64,000 nucleotides of DNA from Larix kaempferi (Eukaryota; Streptophyta; Pinopsida; Pinales; Pinaceae), in NCBI GenBank assembly GCA_027924585.1, contig BSBM01001383.1:1946001-2010000 (forward strand), written 5' to 3'. Below are positions 31,930-42,305 of the stretch, piece by piece. Within the stretch, counting starts at the first letter, position 1, and each line of letters opens with the position of its first letter. The position numbers were made by a program, and so were the translations under genes. The notes below the pieces were generated by a model, which ran no database searches, was not told where the DNA came from, and saw nothing but the letters and a program-made list of their open reading frames with translations.

Positions 31930-33352
31930 AAAAAGAACTTGACTAATCCATCAGTCTCCTGAATTCTTCTTCGGAAATCCATGTCACACTCTTTCCATTG
32001 CACTAAGTATTCTTTCTTTCACGAACTTCATGTGCGTACGACTTCACGTTCCTCTAACACTTCGGTGATTTCCTCTTTGCGTCGATCTGGAATTTGCACT
32101 ATCCAGTCGATGTTCGACACTTTCGTGCTTTCGTTGGTTGAACCTTCTTCAAACTTGTACAGATCTGAGACATTGAATGTTGGTGAAATGCTCAAGTCCT
32201 TCGGCAGCTCCAACACATAATCATTGTCCAAAATCTTCTTCAAAATCTTACATGGTCCAATTTTTTTTAGCTTCAACTTGTTTTATGTTCCTGTCAAAAA
32301 TCTCTCCTTCCGCAAGTGTGCATAGACTAAGTATCCTTCATTGAATGACTGTATCTTCTCTTCCTGCCGACTCTCAACTTATATGTCGCATTTCTCTTCT
32401 CAATGCACTTTCGCACATCTTCATGCACTTCCTTCATTGGCTCTGTGAATGATTCTGCATCCGCGCTTTTCCTGATCTATGTCGGTAACTCAACCAAATC
32501 TACCACTCGATGTGGGCTTCATCCTTGAACAATCAAGAATGGGCTCAAACTTGTCGTCCGATTCATAGAATTGGTATACGCGAACTCTACTTACGCCAAC
32601 ACATTCTCCCACTGCTTGGGTCTATCGGCCGTCAAACATCTCAGAAGGTTTCCCAAAAAACATTTCACCACCTCGGCCTGTCCATCTGTCTATGGATGAT
32701 ATGTCGAGCTAAACTGCAACTTCGTCTCCAATTTATTCCATAGGGTTCTCTAGAAATGTCCCATAAACTTGGTATCTTTGTCCGACGTTATACTCTTTGG
32801 AAACCCATGCAATCTGACTATCTCCTTGAAGAATAGTACAACAATGCAGGTGGCATCACTTGTCTTCCGACATGGAATAAAGTGTGCCATCTTCGAAAAT
32901 ATTTTGACTACAACAAATATTGAGTCGCTTCCCTGTTGTGTCTTCGGCAATCCTAGCACAAAATCCATACTTAGGTGCTCCCATGGGGTATCTGGAATTG
33001 GTAATGGCGTATACAACCCCATATTCTGACTTCTTCCTTTTTCCAATTGGAAAACTCGACACTTTCGTACCCACTTCTCGACATCTGTCGTCATTCCTGG
33101 CCAATAATACTTTTCTTCGACCAACGCCTTGGTCTTGTCGATGCCAAAATGACCTACTAATCCTCCATTGTGCAGTTTTCGGATTAGGTTCTCTCTTACA
33201 GATCCTATGGGAATACATAATTGTTGTCCCCTGAATAGGTATCCCTCTTGGATAAAGTAATCCAAGTATGGTGTTCTTTCGACACTCCATGGTTCTCTAC
33301 TTGCCTTCCATGCTTTCGTAAAATCCTTGGCGCTTACATACTCTATCTTCAC
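31930..33352 (-). pseudogene. Gypsy integrase with C-terminal chromodomain (broken)
   Basis: The 32750-33352 segment holds the integrase zinc region (HNGGLVGHFG with CRVF, the second Cys of the CxxC pair replaced by Phe), the first catalytic Asp in MDFVLGLP and the second in TSDKDTKF. The STxYHPQTDGQ block is visible near 32690 with a TAG in place of the Gln codon, followed by AEVV with the third catalytic residue. The C-terminal part (32028-32276) reads [13 protein letters not shown] and [11 protein letters not shown] short segment at 31960-32020 contains KKEYLVQWKE, diagnostic of a chromodomain, separated by two TGA codons that fit CGA-to-TGA change. Confidence 0.87.
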
Positions 33353-34690
33353 CGACTCTATTCATGTTTCCTGAATTGTCATCGTGTTTAGCAATGCAAC
33401 TCTTCGACTCAGCGCATTAGCAACCTTGTTCGACTTGCCTGACTTATGTCACAACAAGAAGGTATATCCTTGTAGCAACTCAACCCACTTCATGTGCCAT
33501 TGATTCAACTTCGACTAAGTGTTCAAGTACCTCAGTGCTTGGTGATCTGTGTACAACAAAAATTCCTTGGGCAATAAATAATGCCTCCACTTCTTCAACG
33601 CTTGGACAATAGCATAGAACTCCTGGTCATAGACCGAATATTTCCTCTTTGCAATATCCAACTTGTCACTGAAGAATGCAATTGGTCGTCCCTCCTAGCT
33701 CAACACTGCTCCAATTACCATTCCACTCGCGTCGCAGTCGACTTGGAAAACTTTATCGAAATCTGGGAGCGCTAACACTGGGCTCTCAGTCACCTTTTCC
33801 TTCAACTTGTCGAAATATTTTTGGGTAGCTTCTGTCCACTTGAACTCCCCTTTCTTAATGCACTCCATCAAAGGTGCACATATCCAACTGAATCCCCTAA
33901 CGAACTTCCGGTAGAAACTAGCAAGTCCATGGAAACTTCACAATCCATTCATGCATGTCGGTTTTGGACACTCCAATATAGCCATCACCTTCTCTGGGTC
34001 CATCACTAACCCTTTACGCGATATTACAAATCCCAAGTACACCATCTCTTCTTTCATGAAGAAGCATTTTCGCAGGTTCACCATCAACTTCTCTTCCTGC
34101 AACTTTCACAATAGTTGTCGAATGTGCTCCAAGTGTTTTGTCTTGGTTCGACTGAATATCAGAATGTCGTCTAGGTACACTATGACAAACTTTTCCAAGA
34201 ATAGCTTCAGTACTTCATTCATCAACCGCATGAATGTACCGGGTGCATTAGTCAATCCGAATGGCATGACTAACCACTCATACAGTCCTTCCTTCGTCTT
34301 AAAGGATGTTTTCCATTCATCTCCTTCTATAACACAAATCTGGTGATAACCGCTCTTCAGTTCAATCTTTGTGAATTATCTCGCTCCACTCAAGCAATTC
34401 ATCAAGTCGTCCATTCTCGGCAATGGAAACCGATACTTGATCGTGATCTTGTTGATGGCTCTGGAGTCTGTACACATCATCCATTCTCACCCTTCTTCGG
34501 TGCTAGTACTGCTGGCATCGTGCAAGGGATCAGACTTTCCCTGATCAATCCTTTGTCCAACAACTCCTGGACCTGTCGATTGAGTTCCTAATTCTCTACC
34601 GGATTCATTCTGTGAGGTGCCTTGTTTGGAAAACTCGATCCTAGAATCAAGTCGATCTGATGGGATATGCTTCTCGTCGGTGGCAATCTC
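33353..34690 (-). pseudogene. Gypsy reverse transcriptase and RNase H (broken)
   Basis: Minus-strand frames read, near 34610-34440, an NRQVQELLDKGLIRESL segment and PAVLAPKKG, the classic start of Ty3 RT. The catalytic block [13 protein letters not shown] lies near 34175. RNase H and connection sequences follow leftwards with scattered stops. No single frame covers more than about 60 codons without a shift, so the enzyme is dead. Assignment rests on the order and spacing of these Gypsy motifs. Confidence 0.85.
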
Positions 34691-35400
34691 GTCGGTGCTT
34701 CATCGACTACTACGCTCCTAAACTTGTTGAGCATCTTTTTGACTTCGACTGGAATCCTCTCCATTGTTGACCTCTCGACACATGGTCCCTTTGGAATGAT
34801 GGTGAAACATCTCGACTACTTCTCCTCCTATGCGAGGAATTCTTTCTCTGAGCACATCAGCACTCGCTTCTCCCAATAGTTTCTCTCGCCCTGCTTGCAG
34901 TCGAATTGATCCTCTTGCTTTGGCTTCAAAGCCCTCCACGTGCCATTTTTCCACACTGTGACTGTGTTGGCTCAACCATCATAGATCATCTTCTGATCAT
35001 ACTGCCATGGTCTCCCTAACAAAAAATGACATGTGTCAGTTGGAATTACGTCGCACAGTAGACTGTCTTCAAGTTTCCCCACCTTAAAGCTTATCAGGCA
35101 CTATCTCGTTACCTTGACATGATGTCCTTTCTGCAACCATGAGATCTTGTATGGGTGTGGGTGTTCTCGACATCTCAAGCCCAACTTGTCGATGACCTCT
35201 GTCGACACAATATTCTCTATACTGCCATCATCAACTATGGTCTTGCAATACCACTCGTCAATCAGCACTATGGTTTGAAAGATATCCTTTCGTTGTGTCG
35301 GCACTTTCTCATCACGTCGGTCATCCTGAACCAATGTCCTCCTAGCCGTCATGGTTCAACCTTTTCTCCTCCCATCCTCACTATTGTTGGATGTCGACTC
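34691..35400 (-). pseudogene. Gypsy aspartic protease region
   Basis: The minus-strand segment at 35101-35352 contains a IVLIDEWYCKTIVDDGSIEN-type stretch leading to STEVIDKLGL, the retropepsin-like fold of plant chromoviruses with an Asp followed by Gly-Ser. The remaining sequence up to RT is a frame-shifted spacer. The block follows gag and precedes RT as expected. Confidence 0.75.
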
Positions 35401-35439
35401 TGCCCTCTCGTCGACTTGCTCACTTCGACGTCTGGGTTT

Positions 35440-36600
35440 CGACTCCTCTGCAACTTGTAGGTTCTCTGGGAAATCATATGCCTTGTGTCCAAACCCTCAA
35501 CACTTATAACAGACTACCACTAGTCTGTCAGCTCCTTTTCTATCGGCTGGACCACTTCGGCCATATGCACCTCGACCACAAGTTTCTCAACCATCACGTT
35601 GGTTTTCTTGCGCTTTCTCCTTATTCCATGTCCCCTCTACACATTAGTTTTCTTCGACAGCTTCTCTTCTGGTTCTTTCTACTTTGGCCTTTCGCGGAAA
35701 TAGTCTTCGCACCTTGACCATTCATCCTGCCTCTAGTTGATGCATATTTCCTCGATAGTTTCTCTTCTTCCTTCAGAGCTAACCGGTAGGATTCACCGAC
35801 CACTCTGAACCTCGACAGGCTCAACTCATCCTGTGTGGCATACTTCAAGCCGTTCACATATATAGCGACAACTTCTTCTCCTTCGTCGGTTTGTCCCGAT
35901 CAAATCTACAATTTGTATAACTCTTCCGTGTACTCCTTCTCGATCATCTCTTTCTGTTGAAAGTTCTGCAACTTCTGGAACAAGGAAATCACATAGTCAC
36001 CTGGAAAGAACTTCCCTTTCAGCTTGGCAACCATCCTGTCCCAAGACTTGATCTTTTCCTTGCCTTTCTTGACTCTATCAGCCTGTACATTGTCCCACCA
36101 CAATTAGGCATGAACCTTCAACCTTAGACATACAGTTTTAACCCGTTTAGGGTCCTCAATCTGGTCTATGTCGAAGCATTTCTCCTTTTATCTGAACTAG
36201 TCGATCAAGTCTTCGGGATCCAAACTTCCTGAGTAGGTATGTACATCTATCTTTGTCTGACTCTCATATCCATCAGAAGCTTGATGAGTTTATCTTCTAG
36301 TTCCTCGACTGCCTCTTCCCATGCTCCCACTTCTTCGACTTCCTCATCGTTGTGGTCTAATGCATCGGGAATGCATCCACTCCTTTAGATTTCCTTAATC
36401 GCTGTGACTTCACTAGTCAAACTTCGCATTGTTAGCATGCACTCGTCGAACATTTCACGATCAAATGTGACTATAGCGCCACGCGCTCTTCGTCCTGTAC
36501 CTCGGACATTAATGCCTATGTTATCCATTTTCAACCGTAGGTGAAACTCCCACTCGTTCAATCGCAACCGGACTTTCACAAGTAGTGCACAACTCTACCC
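35440..36600 (-). pseudogene. Gypsy gag (broken)
   Basis: Gag is recognisable by the retrotransposon gag stretch (36103-35906: MVAKLKGKFFPGDYVISLFQ, then LQNFQQKEMIEKEYTEELYK) and the knuckle near 35490 (CYKC then GFGHKAYDF). The last Cys of the knuckle is Phe, and a stop lies after the second Cys. The N-terminal part near 36579-36385 (charged, with VRLRLNEWEF) follows the primer site after about 70 bp. Multiple frame changes. Confidence 0.78.
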
Positions 36601-36661
36601 AACCGAATCTAGAGTTGTTCTATGCACTCAACATTGGATTCTCAACCGGATTCTACTCCAG

Positions 36662-36674
36662 GATCTGATACCAA
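36662..36674 (-). other. Gypsy element primer-binding site
   Basis: Plus-strand GGATCTGATACCA reads TGGTATCAGATCC on the element strand, one base from the initiator-Met site TGGTATCAGAGCC. It lies two bases from the 5' LTR. Confidence 0.88.
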
Positions 36675-36676
36675 CT

Positions 36677-37652
36677 GGTGCAAGGTGAGGTCGGCCAGAG
36701 CTTCTTTCTTAATAATAACACATGACACATGATGCTCACATAGACTTGGTGTAAATAGGATGCCAGAAGCTAGCTTCTATTACTTCAAATCAAATTACAA
36801 TGCGAATTACAAATCAAATGAACTAAACTAGTCGGCCATAGCCTGATACAATATACAAAAATAAATGTTTGTTCTCTCTGTGTGCGATCTTATCCCTCTC
36901 ATGGCCTCTGCTGAATGCAAGCACTCATTGATCTATGGATGAACTATCTCTGCTCTCCTCGATCCTCTATTGATCAAACTGAACTGACTTCCTCCATGCC
37001 TACGCACTAGTCTTCTACTCTGCCCTGCTTCTGCTACTCATCATGAGGTCCACTCTGTTCCCCGAGACATTCTTCCTCTATCCTTCGAATCCTCCAGATC
37101 CTGTAGACCTGCAGTTGTCATCCCCCCTGGTCGTGCTGCACAACCTCTACCCGTGGTGACATTTGTCATGATCCAAACCACCTTCATAACTGCTCATAAC
37201 TTCCTTAGCAACCCCGAACGGCTACCAAGTACTTCGCCTTGACTTTTGAGCTTCTCTGACTCCACTACAGTAGTCGGTCCAATCACTGACCTCGAACATA
37301 CTGCCTTCCATCATCCTTCCACTTCATCTATCGGCTTCTCTTCGCTTCCATGGCTTCGTCAGTCCGCCCCTTCCTCTACGCTTGGCTTCCGCCTTGACCT
37401 GTTGGTGTCACGATTCGACAACATGTTGACCTTCGATGCCTTCGCTACAACCCTGTCATATGTCGACCTTAGACATGTCAACTCTCGACCTTCCGCTCCT
37501 TCCATCGACCGCATATCGACATCTTTTTCTCGACTACTTGGCTTTGACATCCCATCTTCCTTCGCACCAGTGGTCGTAGGCAATCCCCCTGGTCGACTTC
37601 TCATGTCGATCATCTTCGACTGTTTCTCCTAGGCCTCAATGCTCCTGCATCA
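36677..37652 (-). repeat. Gypsy element 5' LTR
   Basis: 976 bp with intact tips on the element strand (TGATGCAGG ... CCTTGCACCA). ORFs that mirror each other in the two LTRs (31510-31896 and 37246-37632) are conserved only because the LTRs are duplicates. Confidence 0.9.
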
Positions 37653-37706
37653 AGATCATAAACTAGTTATCTTGACCATGATTATAAGATAATTGCAAAG
37701 CCCTAG
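37653..37706 (+). pseudogene. LINE-A endonuclease continuation
   Basis: Directly after the Gypsy LTR the forward frame reads SDHKLVIL, matching the conserved SDHxPV/I block that ends L1 endonucleases. It continues the reading lost at 30934, confirming that the Gypsy element interrupted the LINE. It is cut off again at 37706 by the gag-only element. Confidence 0.65.
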
Positions 37707-37778
37707 TTCCACCTAATACACACCTGGGGGGGGATGCGACAGGAAAAATTCAATCCACTCGGTGTGTCCTTAGGGGCA
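37707..37778 (-). repeat. Left (3') short terminal repeat of gag-only element
   Basis: 72 bp similar to 39914-39984, with the outer TG changed to TT and the inner copy of the inverted repeat decayed (GGTGTGTCCTTAGG). Confidence 0.6.
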
Positions 37779-38691
37779 AGTCAGATTCAAGTGTTGTCAC
37801 CTGATTACTCGAATCCTCCGTCTAGGCTTAATCCTAGCGAATCCAAGGGGGGTGGTCCCTATGAAATTAATCTAATGTTTTTAAACTATAAAACAAATTA
37901 AAATATAATCTAGGAGTTGAAATGATAATATGGAAAAATAATACAACAAAGCATCATTTGCAAATTAAATCAATGAATTAACACCACACATGATAGATAA
38001 GAATTCACAACATTTTGTAATTGAAACTTAAAACATGAAAATAAAATACGAGTGTCGAGAATGTGTAATATTGCGATTGTTGATGTGTAGTGTCATGAAA
38101 GTATTGCAAAGGCTTGTTGGTTTAATTTAGAATTATTAATGGGTATTAATAGAGTGGGTAAATTCTTGGTTTGGCCCAAAGAAGTGTGACCTCTTGAACT
38201 GATTGTTATAGCGGCTTAACCAAGTGTCCAACAAGGCGAGGATGAACCTGCTTAAAGTAGCCTTCTGAATCTATGGTCTACACCCACGCAACCTCCCGAG
38301 TTCGCAAAGTTATACTCGCTTGGATTTTCCTATTTAAAGCTAGTTACTCTACGTCCTTTTCTGATTGAGCCAATCTTTTCAGTCTAAGCTGCAACGGTCA
38401 AGACCATACTTTGGATTTCGAGTGTTGATTTATTTTATTAAAAATGTTTTGTGGATTGTTAAAACTACACTACACCCCAATAGTCTATTTTCCACACACC
38501 ATAGAATGGTGCAGTACTTCGGGAGAGCAAGGGAAAAATTTTAAGTAAATTTTATGAACAATTGTATTGTTTGAAACACATAAGCATGTAAACGATAAGT
38601 CGATTAAAATGTTCCTTTGAGGACGGTGTGTGCTTTAGTGTTGTTTTTTAATTACTACAAACTAAAATGAAACTAATCTAAACAAATCAAA
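37779..38691 (-). other. Non-coding 3' part of the gag-only element
   Basis: AT-rich, no ORF. It contains an ordinary-complexity block at about 38150-38400. No polypurine tract is evident beside the left terminal repeat. Confidence 0.4.
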
Positions 38692-39624
38692 TCAAAAAAT
38701 CAAAAAAATGAAAAAACGATGTGAATCCCCCTTGGGGGGATGAGGGCAAGCGCTGGAATAGTCTGCAAAGCTCTCTTTATTTTGATTACAATCGAGATCT
38801 TTTGAAGAACTACTTCTTTCCCTAACTTCATTATCATGTGGAGAGTAAAGAGTGGTATTATCATACACCAAACAATCTTCATCATAGATTTCTTTGTGGG
38901 CTTCTATAGTTGTTTCTTCTGGAGGAACATCTAGAGTGAAAATGTCATCATGTATCATTCTCTCAAAGTCATATTGTGCTCCAGAGAGAATTAAACCCTC
39001 CTTTTCAATAAGCTGTGTAATCTCTTCTTTATTGAGAGAGGCTAGAGGAATCTCTAAATATTCAATGTTCTCTATCATGACGACATGAGGAGGCTCAGGG
39101 TATTCCATGTGATATTTTATATCGGGTAAGAAGTAAGCCAAGGATTTTTCAAGGAATATTTCCACGTTTCCATCATCATACTGGAACTGATTTAAGAAAA
39201 TTCTAAGGAAGCATGAAAGGGAGGTGATATATTTTCTATGAAGGCCCTCAACAAACCAATAATAAGCCTCTCCTTCCAGAGTACAAGCAAACATCTCCAT
39301 CATATTATCTTCATTCAAAACATTGAATCCAGCCAGAACCTTAAGGAAAGACACGATGTGTTGGGCGAATGGATCACCATTTCCACGAAACATTGGCAAA
39401 TAACTTGATCTATCCTCCTCACCATAGTATATAGTTAGGAAATCCTGGGATGTATGATAAATTGAGGGGAGGATATGCACTAGCAATTTGAGCACTAGAC
39501 TCTTCATCATCCATATCGGTGTCAACAACGTTAGTCTGAAATAACCATGGAGCACATCTTGTACTAAATCAGGGGAGCTGTTGGAATGATAAGCCTTTAA
39601 GTTTATTGTGTCACATGTGCTCAT
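38692..39624 (-). CDS. Gag-like protein of short LTR element
   Basis: A 310-residue ORF, intact from MSTCDTINLKAYHS to a stop near 38692. Residues about 75-150 match the retrotransposon gag fold: PMFRGNGDPFAQHIVSFLKV, then EMFACTLEGEAYYWFVEGL and FLRIFLNQF, with the typical YYWF block. The C-terminal half is acidic and lacks a zinc knuckle. The ORF starts about 265 bp after the primer-binding site, as gag should. It is the only long uninterrupted retroelement gag in the window, while no protease or polymerase follows, so the element must rely on other elements' enzymes. Whether it is translated is unknown. Confidence 0.75.
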   Translation of the reverse strand: MSTCDTINLKAYHSNSSPDLVQDVLHGYFRLTLLTPIWMMKSLVLKLLVHILPSIYHTSQDFLTIYYGEEDRSSYLPMFRGNGDPFAQHIVSFLKVLAGFNVLNEDNMMEMFACTLEGEAYYWFVEGLHRKYITSLSCFLRIFLNQFQYDDGNVEIFLEKSLAYFLPDIKYHMEYPEPPHVVMIENIEYLEIPLASLNKEEITQLIEKEGLILSGAQYDFERMIHDDIFTLDVPPEETTIEAHKEIYDEDCLVYDNTTLYSPHDNEVRERSSSSKDLDCNQNKESFADYSSACPHPPKGDSHRFFIFLIF

Positions 39625-39889
39625 CTACACACAACCGCTCTCAAAACAATTATGAGATATAAGGGTTTTATCCATTCAATGGAGTCACCATGTGAGAATA
39701 AAAATATGCATTTAAAAATATCACAAAATATATTTTTTGTTTTATTTTGAAATTTGATAAAAGGAAAAAAAGTTAGTGGAGTTGCCAGATGAAAGAATAA
39801 AGTTCTACCCTAAACATTCATCAATCAAAGCAAAAACAAAAAAGGAAAAAAAAAAACAAAAAGTCGTGACGTGGGAATAGAAAGGTTTA

Positions 39890-39907
39890 TCCCCGGCAAC
39901 GACGCCA
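39890..39907 (-). other. Primer-binding site of gag-only element (Asp tRNA)
   Basis: The element strand reads TGGCGTCGTTGCCGGGGA, one base from the LARD's Asp-tRNA site. It lies six bases inside the right terminal repeat. Confidence 0.85.
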
Positions 39908-39913
39908 AAATTT

Positions 39914-39984
39914 TGCCACCTAATACACACCTGGGGGGGACGCGACAGGAAACCTTTAAGCCGCTCGGTGTGTATTAGGAGGCA
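39914..39984 (-). repeat. Right (5') short terminal repeat of gag-only element
   Basis: 71 bp, TGCCACCTAATACAC to TATTAGGAGGCA on the plus strand, the two halves inverted with respect to each other, next to the primer-binding site. Confidence 0.65.
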
Positions 39985-40075
39985 ACAAGCTCCATTCCAT
40001 TTCGGTTTATTCTATTATGGCTAAAGGAGGAGAAAGCTCTAAAGATCATTCAAAACTCATGGAAGGTTTATGGGA
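39985..40075 (+). pseudogene. Probable LINE-A continuation after gag-only element
   Basis: The forward frame reads IPFRFILLWLKEEKALKIIQ then NSWK, resembling the PFRFExxWL segment just after the endonuclease of plant L1 ORF2. It would continue the reading lost at 37706. Similarity ends near 40075, and no RT follows here. Confidence 0.45.
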
Positions 40076-40340
40076 AGTGTGCCAGAGAGCCCGCGTCGCA
40101 CTTCCCGTAAGGGGAAACGCGTCACCTAGAGGGCACTCAATTCCCCCATTCTACAAGCTCAAAATCCCAAAAACTAGAAATTAAATGTAAATCTAATCCA
40201 CCACAAATGAAGAGGATAAGGTTTAGGCCTACCTGACGCTGACGATGTCGAAAATGGTTGGATGAAACTCCCACAATCGGCACTTGAAAATCAACTCCAA
40301 ATGGTGTTTTCACTCCTCCCAATTTGGTAAAAAACAATGG
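40076..40340. other. Unassigned, with a local palindrome
   Basis: A GC-rich inverted motif occurs around 40075-40125 (CGCACTTCCCG, AGGGGAAACGCG). No gene seen. Confidence 0.35.
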
Positions 40341-41350
40341 TAACTATTTTTTACTATTTGACCCTTTTTATATCAAAAATGGAATATTCTTATTTTGATT
40401 TATTCTTTTATGGGTCAATTTTTACTATAGTTGGTAATATTTTTGTGTCCAAGCACCTAATTTGTCGTTTTGACTTAGCTTTTGGAGTCCACAGGTAAAG
40501 TAAAGCGGCATTATAACTTTTTGGCGACTATTGTGGTCATTTCACGCTTGTCGTCAAGTGTGAATGACTCTTGAGATTTTTTCTGCTATTATGTCACTCA
40601 TTAATATGAAACATTAATGCCATTGATCTTACTCTTGGTTCTTTCTCGTGCTCGTAAAACGATGAGAATAAGTCGCCGAGTTATCTTTCATCACTTTTTT
40701 GGGCTCGTAAAACTCCCATGAAAAAGGCACCCCCTGGAGTTCCTCTTTAAGCTCATTTCAGACTCCCTAAATATGAAAATATCTCCAAGTGAACTTGATG
40801 CTTTCACGCTTGTAAAAGTATTTGAATGATCGTCTTGCTCGTGATAGTTTACCCCTTTTTCGGACCAGGAGGTGTTATTTACGAAAAATGAGCACTCTAG
40901 TTAGCCATGACTGGAAGAGTTCTCTTTCACATTGTTTGATCCTTTTTCAAGTGAAGAGACTAACCTTTACAAAAAAGAACCTTTGGAGTCTTCTTTAGTT
41001 CCTTTCAAACTCTCTAACCATGAAATGACGCCGAGTTTACCTTCTTTGGACTTGTTAAAATATGGCATCGAAGGGTCCGTTTTTGGTTAAACCCCTCCTA
41101 TCTTAGGTTCGTAAAACATTTGGGATTGGACTCATCTGAAGTATGATCTATATTGAGAATATGCTACCCTCCTCAAGCTCGTTAAAAAACAAAAGAGGTA
41201 CTCATCAATCATGATGGGGATAAGGAAAAAATTTGTGTTTCATTGTAGTTACGGCAGTACTTAGTCACTCTTGAACATGGCACTCATCTACATACACATT
41301 CAGTACTTGGGTAATCTATTTGTCCTCGAGTCACATCAATTCCATGAGTC
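40341..41350. repeat. Degenerate long-period repeats, retroelement-like
   Basis: CTCGTAAAAC-type phrases recur near 40647, 40687 and 41108 (CTTGTAAAAG and CTCGTTAAAA as variants). A block with GGAGTTCCTCTTTAAGCTC near 40735 returns as GGAGTCTTCTTTAGTTCC near 40985. There is no supported ORF. It probably belongs to the same element remnant as 41590-42300. Confidence 0.4.
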
Positions 41351-41589
41351 CTTTGATTCATCCAAAGAATGCTTCGATCATCAGTTGCATTAGGAATTGA
41401 TATCATTCTCTCCATGTCAATACTTCCAATTCATGCCATGCCCATGTTCAAGAGAGGTTTGTTCATCAATTCACTATCTGCAGTCATTCTGCCTTCTATC
41501 ATGTCGGTATTCCCTGAGTCAGCCTCACACATTTCTCCACAGTCCGATTTTCTCCAAAAACAACTTTGATCATGTTTCGTGTCGATGAT

Positions 41590-42305
41590 GTGGGATACAT
41601 CATGGCCCTCCTTCAACGGATTTATCCTTGTCGACTTCGACACATCATCCAAGGATTGAATCTAGAAACCAATCAAGTACCTTGGGCATGCATGCCTTAA
41701 TGGCATGTTACCTCACTTTCAACATGAGTTCACATCATTGGCTCTTGATTGAAAGATTCCATCAAGTGTTCGACCTCAACTCATTGATTCACATTCGATG
41801 GTATGTACTATGATACCTTGGGAATCATTGACATCAATGGTGATTTCCCTCGTGCTTGTTAACGGTATACATCAATGACCGGTAATCAAGTGGTTTCTAC
41901 CATGTTTGACTTCAGGACATTGTAATCACATGGTTAGATTTGTATCATTGCGGGTTCAGAATGAAGACCCTGAGTTAATTCATAAATCTCACCCAGGTTG
42001 TGACGGAGATTGTTTTGAGTCATATTACACGAATCCACTTTGTATTGGTCGTGGCTGTGTTATCATCTCATCATGGATCTACACTTGTGTCTAGTAGCCA
42101 TGATTCTGTTCAGTCAGCCTCTACTGTCATGGATCTGCAATGTATTGGTCGTAGCCATGTTATGAGTCATGTGAGATACATATCTCAGAGTCAGTTGTTC
42201 TGCAGTAGTATCTTCCAATCGATGATCTTTTCCTCCACACCTTCCATTTGTTCCAAAGCATTTCACCTATTTTATTTTACCAACTTCATGCTTTGGGGGG
42301 CATTC
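41590..42305 (+). repeat. Retroelement 3' internal remnant related to the LARD
   Basis: It shares ordered phrases with 17340-17690 of the LARD (GCATGCCTTAATGGCA, CATTGACATCAATGGTGA, CGGTAATC). It ends with a GCTTTGGGGGG purine-rich tract (about 42290-42300) just before a TGTTACACC segment, as an internal region meets a 3' LTR. Confidence 0.55.

Larger units (their letters stand above)
30940..37652 (-). mobile_element. Chromodomain-bearing Ty3/Gypsy LTR retrotransposon (chromovirus), inactivated
   Basis: Minus-strand element inserted in LINE-A. The LTRs (30940-31916 and 36677-37652) start TGAT and end in CCA/CTA on the element strand. The flanking 5-mers AAATC (30935-30939) and AGATC (37653-37657) are a target duplication with one change. 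From right to left it has a Met-tRNA primer site, gag, protease, RT, RNase H, integrase and a chromodomain, the Gypsy order. All coding parts contain stops or frameshifts. The chromodomain and Met-tRNA priming place it with the plant chromoviruses. Confidence 0.93.
37707..39984 (-). mobile_element. Short gag-only LTR element with ~72-bp terminal repeats (TR-GAG/TRIM-like)
   Basis: Two short direct repeats (37707-37778 and 39914-39984) share CCACCTAATACACACCTGGGG and the inner CTCGGTGTGT...TTAGG...GGCA. Between them, on the minus strand, lie an Asp-tRNA primer-binding site beside the right repeat and one gag-like ORF; no pol. The right repeat has TG...CA tips and is itself an inverted repeat (ACCTAATACACACC/GGTGTGTATTAGG). 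The size (2.3 kb) and content fit non-autonomous gag-only elements described in plants as TR-GAG. Weak points: no clear target duplication and no obvious purine tract. Confidence 0.55.

Noticed and set aside
31510-37632. Ser/Asp-rich 128-codon ORFs at 31510-31896 and 37246-37632
   Set aside because: They are the same position in the two Gypsy LTRs, opposite to the element's coding strand.
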